NCBI GenBank assembly: GCA_023422555.1
Contig: JAFAGQ010000309.1
Location: forward strand, 1-5,011
Length of the DNA: 5,011 bases
From: Pseudomonadota bacterium
GTDB taxonomy: Bacteria > Pseudomonadota > Gammaproteobacteria > Burkholderiales > Burkholderiaceae_B
Direction: 5' to 3'
In this document: positions 1 through 3,830 of the stretch, piece by piece
Position numbering within the stretch: the stretch's first letter is position 1
Layout of the letters: each line of letters starts with the position of its first letter
Position numbers and translations under genes: made by a program
The notes under the pieces: generated by a model
Told to the model about the DNA's origin: nothing
The model's input: only the letters and a program-made list of their open reading frames with translations
Database searches by the model: none

Positions 1-185
1 AGTGGTTTAATAACGAGAAAGGCTTTGGTTTCATCAAGCCCGCCTCAGGTGGTAAAGATCTGTTTGTGCACCACACAGACATCATCGGTACAGGCTACAA
101 ATCACTGCAGGAAAACCAGGAAGTGACCTTCGTGGTTGCTGAAGGCCCTAAAGGTCCTCAGGCTAAAGAAGTTTCAGCCAAATAA
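1..185 (+). CDS. Cold-shock protein (CspA family), 3' part
   Basis: Partial at the 5' end: the reading frame enters at base 3 with Trp-Phe-Asn and gives 60 full codons before a TAA stop. It is a single cold-shock (OB-fold) domain with both nucleic-acid-binding motifs: RNP1 as KGFGFI near the start and RNP2 as DLFVHH about 13 residues later. The family normally has 67-70 residues beginning M-x-x-G-x-VKWFN, so only about 7-8 codons are missing on the left. Family members are cytoplasmic single-stranded RNA/DNA-binding proteins that act as RNA chaperones. A small terminator follows 15 bases after the stop, so this looks like a monocistronic unit separate from the TonB operon. Bacteria usually carry several csp paralogues and I cannot tell which one this is, nor whether it is cold-induced, because its promoter and leader lie outside the window. 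Confidence 0.96.
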   Translation, partial: WFNNEKGFGFIKPASGGKDLFVHHTDIIGTGYKSLQENQEVTFVVAEGPKGPQAKEVSAK

Positions 186-200
186 TATTTGCGCTGTGAC

Positions 201-229
201 AAAGATGCCGCCTACGGGCGGTATTTTTT
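201..229 (+). terminator. Intrinsic terminator of the cold-shock gene
   Basis: A perfect 5-bp GC stem, CCGCC (208-212) with GGCGG (217-221), encloses the loop TACG, which makes a C(UNCG)G-type tetraloop, a very stable RNA hairpin. The stem can extend outward through G-U and A-U pairs (AAAGAT with the T-rich 3' side), and T(224-229) forms the U-tract. It lies 15 bases after the csp stop codon, where a Rho-independent terminator is expected. Confidence 0.88.
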
Positions 230-451
230 CGTCTGTCGATTGTGAAAGGGACTCCCGCGTTGTGGGTGAATGACAACGAATCTGCGATTTGCTGGTGTTT
301 CTTACGTTATGCTTACAAATTAATACAAATCTACTTTCCGGCAGATTTTCCTCAACGGCGGCAGAGTTATCGCAAGCCGCACACTCCAGACTGCCTCATC
401 ACGTTATCGCAACAAGGCTGCAACTTGATTCGTTCGATTGTGATATTTTCA

Positions 452-480
452 TTGAAAATGAGAATAGTTATTATTACAAT
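452..480 (+). promoter_or_regulatory. Sigma-70-type promoter of tonB-exbB-exbD
   Basis: The -35 element TTGAAA (452-457) matches 5 of 6 consensus bases, the spacer is exactly 17 bp, and the -10 element TACAAT (475-480) matches 5 of 6. Transcription is predicted to begin near 486-490, leaving a leader of about 120 nt before the tonB start. This is the best sigma-70 match I see in the csp-tonB gap, and it faces the operon. A Fur box covers the -35 and most of the spacer. Confidence 0.82.
454..472 (+). promoter_or_regulatory. Fur box overlapping the tonB promoter
   Basis: The 19-mer GAAAATGAGAATAGTTATT matches the classical Fur consensus GATAATGATAATCATTATC at 14 of 19 positions by direct comparison. 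It lies between and over the -35 and -10 hexamers, where bound Fe(II)-Fur would block RNA polymerase. Fur repression of tonB-exbB-exbD genes is well established in Gram-negative bacteria, so the operon is expected to be off in iron-replete cells and on when iron is scarce. The site assignment rests on sequence similarity and context only. Confidence 0.8.
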
Positions 481-493
481 GGAAGGCTGATTT

Positions 494-583
494 GCAGATA
501 GCCCTGGTTTTCGTTCACGGCTGCGGTTTGCCGACCCGGGTTTTTGACAGACTTGGGCGTCGTCTGCGCGGTCGGCTATCTGC
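494..583 (+). repeat. 10-bp perfect inverted repeat in the tonB leader
   Basis: GCAGATAGCC (494-503) is exactly complementary to GGCTATCTGC (574-583), and two G-U pairs can be added outside. Both arms lie downstream of the predicted transcription start, so the RNA could form a long-range stem closing a 70-nt interior. Within that interior, CAGAC (548-552) can pair with GTCTG (562-566), and CGGC (518-521) with GCCG (530-533). CCC-T-GG (502-507) can also pair imperfectly with CC-C-GGG (535-540) directly before TTTTT (541-545), a weak terminator-like arrangement that competes with the long stem for bases 502-503. The pairing is seen directly; any regulatory role is inference. Confidence 0.55.
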
Positions 584-589
584 GGTAAC

Positions 590-604
590 TGCCTTTACAA
601 GGCA
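590..604 (+). promoter_or_regulatory. Hairpin holding the presumed tonB ribosome binding site
   Basis: TGCCTT (590-595) and AAGGCA (599-604) form a perfect 6-bp stem with a 3-nt loop (TAC). The only Shine-Dalgarno-like sequence before tonB, AAGG (599-602), lies wholly in the 3' arm. It is 8 nt from the TTG at 611 and 14 nt from the ATG at 617. If the hairpin forms in the mRNA, ribosome access would be reduced. Confidence 0.55.
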
Positions 605-610
605 CGTAAA

Positions 611-1486
611 TTGAGCATGTTTAACGTATCACAAACTTCTTCATCGGTACCACTGTCCTTTCGGCTGACAGGCCTTGCCGCTTCACTCGCTCTCCTGACG
701 GGTGCGGCGTGGCTGGGTACGCTGGATCTTACACCCCCCCTGGTGAAAGCGCAGGAAGAGGCCGTCATGGTGTCGATTATCGACGAACCTGTAAGACCTC
801 CTCCCAAAGGAGAAGAAGTGGCGCCTGCACCCGAACCCGAGGTCCAGCCACCACCACCAGAACCCGAGCCGGAGCCTGAACCAGAGCCCGAACCTGAACC
901 AACACCACCACCTGAAGAAATCATTCCGCCGCCTGAACCGGTGCCGGACCCTGTTTATGAGCTCAAGCCTGAGCCTAAACCGGTAGTCGAGCCCAAGCCT
1001 GAGCCTAAACCAGAGCCCAAGCCGAAACCGAAGCCCAAACCAAAACCAAAACCCAAACCGAAGCCCAAACCCGAGCCTCGTCCTGAACCCAAGCCGGTGC
1101 AGCCTGCGAATAATCTGTCCAATATCAAGATTGACCGGAATATTTCGCTCAAGCCAGTGGGGGTCCCCAACGGTGCGGAATCGCGCCCATCAGGCGGGCA
1201 GACGAATCTTGCACCCAAGGTTGTCTCGTCGGTCAGTTATCTGGTCAAGCCTAAGCCTACCTATCCGCGTGCTGCAAAAATGCGCGGTGAGACGGGCACC
1301 GTGCTGGTGCGCGTGCATATTACGACTGGCGGCTCAGTCAAGAGTGTGTCGTTGCAGAAAGGACTGCCTTATGATTCGCTCAACGAAGCTGCTCTCAGTG
1401 CCGTGAGACGCGCGCGTTTCCGACCTTATACAGAAAATGGCGTTCCTCGTGAATCCATTGCCGATGTACCTATTGTTTTTCAATAA
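611..1486 (+). CDS. tonB: TonB, energy-transducing protein of the inner membrane
   Basis: TonB spans the periplasm and passes energy from the ExbB-ExbD proton motor to outer-membrane receptors for siderophores, heme and similar ligands. The 291-residue product shows the classical layout. A short cytoplasmic start precedes one transmembrane helix (about 19-37, after Arg18). A very Pro-rich arm follows, about 59-165, with seven Glu-Pro pairs (84-97) and then Lys-Pro/Glu-Pro pairs including nine successive Lys-Pro (137-154). After a linker comes the C-terminal TonB domain (about 208-291) with the YP motif at 218-219, an alternating beta region GTVLVRVHI and the helix EAALSAVRRARFRP. E. coli TonB has 239 residues; the extra length is mostly Pro-rich arm and linker. 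The start is uncertain: TTG at 611 is 8 nt from AAGG, while ATG at 617 (289 residues) is 14 nt away; an in-frame stop at 545-547 excludes longer forms. The N-terminal region contains no His, although many TonB proteins have a conserved one in the helix. It is the first gene of a Fur-controlled operon with exbB and exbD. Confidence 0.95.
   Translation: MSMFNVSQTSSSVPLSFRLTGLAASLALLTGAAWLGTLDLTPPLVKAQEEAVMVSIIDEPVRPPPKGEEVAPAPEPEVQPPPPEPEPEPEPEPEPEPTPPPEEIIPPPEPVPDPVYELKPEPKPVVEPKPEPKPEPKPKPKPKPKPKPKPKPKPEPRPEPKPVQPANNLSNIKIDRNISLKPVGVPNGAESRPSGGQTNLAPKVVSSVSYLVKPKPTYPRAAKMRGETGTVLVRVHITTGGSVKSVSLQKGLPYDSLNEAALSAVRRARFRPYTENGVPRESIADVPIVFQ
860..1096 (+). repeat. Glu-Pro / Lys-Pro dipeptide repeat region inside tonB
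   Basis: Bases 860-901 encode seven Glu-Pro pairs and 965-1096 encode mostly Lys-Pro and Glu-Pro pairs, nine Lys-Pro in a row at 1019-1072. The charge changes from acidic to basic along the arm, as in E. coli TonB. At DNA level it is an imperfect hexamer repeat in which GAA/GAG, AAA/AAG and CCA/CCC/CCG/CCT alternate, so the peptide pattern is kept while the DNA is scrambled. On the opposite strand it produces open frames of Gly-Ser or Leu-Gly repeats, which are not genes. Confidence 0.9.
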
Positions 1487-1501
1487 AGGAATTTATTCAT
1501 C

Positions 1502-2296
1502 ATGACTACCCAATGGCTGTCATCCTCATTTATTGCGCTTGCGCAGGCGGTGCCCGACACCGAGCCACATAGTCCTGGCATCATGGATTTTCTGCTCCAG
1601 AGTGACATCGTGGGCAAAACGCTCTTTGGTATTCTGGTGCTGATGGCGCTGGTGACCTGGTATCTCATTGTGGTCAAAGTGCTGATGAATATCAGTGGTA
1701 CGCGACGGGGCAACAAGTTTTTGCATCGATTCTGGAACTCCCAGTCACTGGATCAGGTGGACCAGGATCTGCATAAATATGGTGCCCGTGATCCGTTCTC
1801 CCGATTGGCTGATCAGGCCTTGCATGCACGTGATCATCATTCCCGTTACGGCGCCAGCAATCTGGCAGAACTGGGCAGCAACTCTGAATTTGTAGCCCGT
1901 CGAATGAAGAAAGTCATCGATGAGGAAACCGCGCAGGCCGAGAATGGTTTGTCTGTACTGGGTTCCATCGGTTCAACAGCGCCATTTGTTGGTCTTTTCG
2001 GTACTGTATGGGGCGTGTACCACGCGCTGATTGGTATCGGTATGGCAGAAGCTGGCGTGACCATCAACAAGATTGCCGGTCCGGTTGGCGAAGCGCTGAT
2101 CATGACAGGCCTGGGTCTGGCAGTAGCCATCCCTGCTGTGCTGGCATACAACGCATTCGTGCGTCGCAATCGTGTGATGCTGGCCAGACTGGATGCGTTT
2201 GCGCATGATCTTTATGCATTTGTGACCACAGGTCAGCAGTTCGAGAGCCATAATCCCAAAGTACGCAGCCTGCGTGGCGGCGGCGGTGGTCGATAG
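1502..2296 (+). CDS. exbB: ExbB, MotA/TolQ/ExbB-family proton channel subunit
   Basis: ExbB forms the inner-membrane pentamer that surrounds ExbD and uses the proton gradient to energise TonB. The 264 residues contain three hydrophobic helices: about 39-61, about 157-180 and about 193-215, with a large cytoplasmic section between the first two, as in the family. TM2 carries APFVGLFGTVWG and TM3 carries GPVGEALIMTGLGLAVAIP. Thr168, Glu197 and Thr202 match the polar channel residues Thr148, Glu176 and Thr181 of E. coli ExbB by motif alignment. E. coli ExbB has 244 residues; the extra length here is an N-terminal periplasmic segment of about 35 residues, also seen in ExbB of other proteobacteria, and the protein ends in a Gly-rich tail (RGGGGGR). 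The ATG is preceded by AAGGA (1486-1490), which overlaps the last base of the tonB stop codon; the gap to tonB is 15 nt, so the two are probably translationally linked. The close homologue TolQ is made unlikely by the tonB-exbD context. Confidence 0.96.
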   Translation: MTTQWLSSSFIALAQAVPDTEPHSPGIMDFLLQSDIVGKTLFGILVLMALVTWYLIVVKVLMNISGTRRGNKFLHRFWNSQSLDQVDQDLHKYGARDPFSRLADQALHARDHHSRYGASNLAELGSNSEFVARRMKKVIDEETAQAENGLSVLGSIGSTAPFVGLFGTVWGVYHALIGIGMAEAGVTINKIAGPVGEALIMTGLGLAVAIPAVLAYNAFVRRNRVMLARLDAFAHDLYAFVTTGQQFESHNPKVRSLRGGGGGR

Positions 2297-2314
2297 GACA
2301 AACAGGAGATAATC

Positions 2315-2860
2315 ATGGCTTTTGGAAGCTTTGATCAGAAAAATGGTTCGGCTCATCCGATGACCGAAATCAACATGGTTCCCCTGATTGATGTGATGCT
2401 GGTTCTGCTGGTGATTTTCATCATTACGGCGCCATTGATGGCTCACTCAATCAAGATCGATCTGCCACAGGTCAGCAGCAAGCCTGTGGAGCAGGATCCC
2501 GTGATCATCGATCTGGCCATGGACAAGAGTGGTGCGCTGTTCTGGAATGATGAACCGGTCAACCTGAGCGACTTGCGGGAAATGTTTGTGAATGAGGGCA
2601 AACGTGATCCGCAGCCGGAATTGCGAATTCGTGCCGATGCCGATACGCGCTATGAAGAAATGGCCCAGGTGCTTTCCATGGCCAAAGGCTCCGGTCTGAA
2701 AAAACTGGGGTTCATTACCCAGCCGGGTTCTGCCGATGCGGCTGCCGGTAACGGTGCAGAGGGCGGTAATGCTGCTGAAAAAAGTCCTTCCTCGCCGGCA
2801 AATACCGGTACGTCGACACCGTCTTCAAGTGCCAGTGGCAAAGTGACACCGGCAAACTGA
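2315..2860 (+). CDS. exbD: ExbD, TolR/ExbD-family biopolymer transport protein
   Basis: ExbD partners ExbB in the TonB motor; its single helix lies inside the ExbB pore and its C-terminal domain acts in the periplasm. The 181-residue product has a short cytoplasmic N-terminus, a transmembrane helix at about 23-44 within MVPLIDVMLVLLVIF, and a periplasmic ExbD/TolR domain to about residue 137 (beta strands around IKIDLP, PVIIDLAMD, ELRIRADADT and LGFIT). Asp26 in PLIDVML corresponds to the essential proton-carrying Asp25 of E. coli ExbD. E. coli ExbD has 141 residues and ends near this point; here about 44 further residues form a low-complexity Ala/Gly/Ser/Thr/Pro tail, presumably disordered in the periplasm. 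A good Shine-Dalgarno, AGGAG (2304-2308), lies 6 nt before the ATG, and exbB ends 18 nt upstream. It is the last gene of the operon, and hairpins start at its stop codon. Confidence 0.96.
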   Translation: MAFGSFDQKNGSAHPMTEINMVPLIDVMLVLLVIFIITAPLMAHSIKIDLPQVSSKPVEQDPVIIDLAMDKSGALFWNDEPVNLSDLREMFVNEGKRDPQPELRIRADADTRYEEMAQVLSMAKGSGLKKLGFITQPGSADAAAGNGAEGGNAAEKSPSSPANTGTSTPSSSASGKVTPAN

Positions 2861-2902
2861 TCAGATTATCTCCGTAGTCTGATGGGCCGCAGAAAGGCGC
2901 CC
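2860..2902 (+). other. Two consecutive hairpins directly after exbD
   Basis: The first hairpin pairs 2860-2869 with 2874-2883 (ATCAGA with TCTGAT plus four inner pairs, two of them G-U; loop CTCC) and starts on the last base of the exbD stop codon. The second pairs GGG-CGC (2884-2886, 2888-2890, one bulged C) with GCGCCC (2897-2902) around an AGAAAG loop. Neither is followed by a T-tract on the + strand. They may protect the 3' end of the mRNA or slow polymerase before the stem at 2907; this is inference. Confidence 0.45.
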
Positions 2903-2906
2903 AAAA

Positions 2907-2941
2907 AAAGGACTGGAACTTTTTCAAGGTTCCAGTCCTTT
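2907..2941. terminator. Shared bidirectional terminator between exbD and queH
   Basis: AAAGGACTGGAAC (2907-2919) is a perfect 13-bp complement of GTTCCAGTCCTTT (2929-2941), with three further weak pairs inside and a tiny loop. Read on the minus strand the stem is followed by seven T (complement of A 2903-2909), a canonical intrinsic terminator for queH, which ends 77 nt upstream of it. On the plus strand only TTT follows, so termination of the tonB operon here relies on stem strength. It sits between two convergent transcription units. Confidence 0.88.
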
Positions 2942-2956
2942 CCCGTTTCAGGGCGG

Positions 2957-2991
2957 AGATTGATCACATTCAGATCAATCTGATCACATTC
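2957..2991. repeat. Inverted and direct repeats between exbD and queH
   Basis: AGATTGATC (2957-2965) and GATCAATCT (2973-2981) form a perfect 9-bp inverted repeat around the loop ACATTCA. The same stretch holds two copies of TGATCACATTC, at 2961-2971 and 2981-2991, start-to-start 20 bp apart (about two helical turns). On the minus strand the region is in the queH 3' untranslated part, before its terminator. Function unknown: it could be an RNA hairpin or a pair of protein-binding sites. Confidence 0.5.
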
Positions 2992-3018
2992 GTATTATTC
3001 ACATCTGCATTCTTCGAA

Positions 3019-3690
3019 TCAGAGCGACTCTTCCTGTTTGCCGTAGTATTTAACGCCAATTTTAATGCGATCGCGGCCCTGAGCGCGGCGATGGCGATTG
3101 GTATCGCGTAGCGAATAAACACAGCCGCAATATTCCTGCTGGTAGAATTCTTCGCGCTTGCTGATTTCGATCATCCGTGCCGAACCACCGCCTTTACGCC
3201 AGTTGTAGGTCCAGTAAACCAGCTCAGGGTAACGACCAGCGGCACGTTCACCGCAGCCATTGATCTGATTCATATCCTTCCAGCGCGAGATGCCCAGTGA
3301 ACTGGTGATGGTATCGAAACCATGTTCGTGCGCATATAAGGCTGTACGCTCAAACCGCATGTCAAAACACGCTGTACAGCGAATACCGCGTTCAGGTTCG
3401 TTTTCCATGCCTTTCACACGGTCGAACCAGTTATCGACATCGTAGTCTGCATCAATGAATTCGATGCCATGCTGTTCGGCAAAGCGTATGTTCTCTTCCT
3501 TGCGGATTTCGTATTCGCGTACAGGATGAATATTGGGGTTATAGAAGAAAATGGAGTAGTTGATGCCCGAAGCAAGCATGGCTTCCATGACTTCGCCGGA
3601 ACAGGGCGCGCAGCAGGAGTGCAGCAGCACTTTTTTGCGGCCGTCTGGCAGGGCGAGTTTCGGGCGTTCAATATTGGTGACAGTGACCAT
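3019..3690 (-). CDS. queH: Epoxyqueuosine reductase QueH (DUF208 family)
   Basis: QueH reduces epoxyqueuosine to queuosine in the wobble position of tRNAs for Asp, Asn, His and Tyr, and replaces the unrelated cobalamin enzyme QueG in many bacteria. The 223-residue product begins its domain with LLHSCCAPCSG (about 22-32), giving the family's adjacent Cys pair (Cys26, Cys27) and Cys30. It continues with FFYNPNIHP, RCTACFDMR (Cys105, Cys108), TSSLGISRWKDMNQIN and EYCGCVYSL (Cys188, Cys190). These cysteines fit the metal-cluster and redox positions known for QueH; Cys146 is extra. Length is typical. The ATG at 3690 is the only ATG before the Cys motif, and an in-frame stop lies about 40 bases further up; the Shine-Dalgarno is weak (GAGA is too far). 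The gene follows glnE after a 140-bp gap and may have its own promoter. No other queuosine gene is in view. Confidence 0.95.
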   Translation of the reverse strand: MVTVTNIERPKLALPDGRKKVLLHSCCAPCSGEVMEAMLASGINYSIFFYNPNIHPVREYEIRKEENIRFAEQHGIEFIDADYDVDNWFDRVKGMENEPERGIRCTACFDMRFERTALYAHEHGFDTITSSLGISRWKDMNQINGCGERAAGRYPELVYWTYNWRKGGGSARMIEISKREEFYQQEYCGCVYSLRDTNRHRRAQGRDRIKIGVKYYGKQEESL

Positions 3691-3728
3691 GGCGATATTG
3701 CAAATAATGTTCTCTAAGCCCTCATTTT

Positions 3729-3756
3729 AGGATATTTCACCCGAAATTTAAGCCAA
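3729..3756 (-). promoter_or_regulatory. Possible queH promoter
   Basis: On the minus strand TTGGCT (3756-3751) and TATCCT (3734-3729) are 16 bp apart, each matching the sigma-70 consensus at 4 of 6 bases. Transcription would start about 30 nt before the queH ATG. The match is modest and the region is AT-rich, so this is only a candidate; queH may also be read through from glnE. Confidence 0.3.
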
Positions 3757-3757
3757 T

Positions 3758-3798
3758 GCCTGAAAAATGCCTTTATTTTCAGGCCCTTTTTTGTTTTT
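3758..3798 (+). terminator. Terminator-like hairpin facing + between two minus-strand genes
   Basis: GCCTGAAAA (3758-3766) and TTTTCAGGC (3776-3784) form a perfect 9-bp stem with a 9-nt loop. On the plus strand it is followed by CC and then TTTTTTGTTTTTT (3787-3799), an excellent U-tract. On the minus strand, where glnE and queH are transcribed, no T-tract follows the stem. The structure therefore looks like a + strand intrinsic terminator with no + strand gene before it. It may stop antisense RNA crossing queH, or simply act as an mRNA hairpin between glnE and queH. Confidence 0.55.
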
Positions 3799-3830
3799 TC
3801 GAACGATGGATTTTCTGTTTTCAGGGTGAA

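Larger units (their letters stand above)
186..610. other. Gene-free stretch between csp and tonB
   Basis: This 425-bp stretch has no convincing coding region on either strand. Bases 201-229 hold the csp terminator, 452-480 the iron-regulated promoter of tonB, and 487-610 the transcribed leader. In the remaining part, 230-451, I see only a 10-bp direct repeat, GTTATCGCAA, at 366-375 and 403-412, with no recognisable function. Open frames starting with GTG at 242 or TTG at 289 run through the promoter, have no Shine-Dalgarno and have unconvincing composition. Confidence 0.75.

Noticed and set aside
366..412. Direct repeat GTTATCGCAA (366-375 and 403-412) as possible DnaA boxes or regulator sites
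   Set aside because: It does not match the DnaA box TTATNCACA, the spacing (37 bp) fits no known arrangement and two 10-bp copies can be chance.
242..490. 82-codon + frame with GTG start in the csp-tonB gap
   Set aside because: No Shine-Dalgarno, runs straight through the Fur box and the -35/-10 elements, and its composition does not look like a protein.
595..924. Open frame on the minus strand rich in Gly-Ser repeats
   Set aside because: It is the antisense reading of the Glu-Pro repeat in tonB; composition comes entirely from that repeat and there is no ribosome binding site or family resemblance.
955..1218. Open frame on the minus strand rich in Leu-Gly/Phe-Gly repeats
   Set aside because: Antisense shadow of the Lys-Pro repeat in tonB.
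1973..2446. 157-codon minus-strand frame across exbB and exbD
   Set aside because: Overlaps the well-supported transmembrane coding of ExbB and ExbD; His/Gln-rich composition is typical of an antisense shadow.
2957..2991. CRP-type site (TGTGA-N6-TCACA) in the TGATCACATT repeats
   Set aside because: Half-sites are present but no pair has the correct spacing, and the location is between two gene ends rather than at a promoter.
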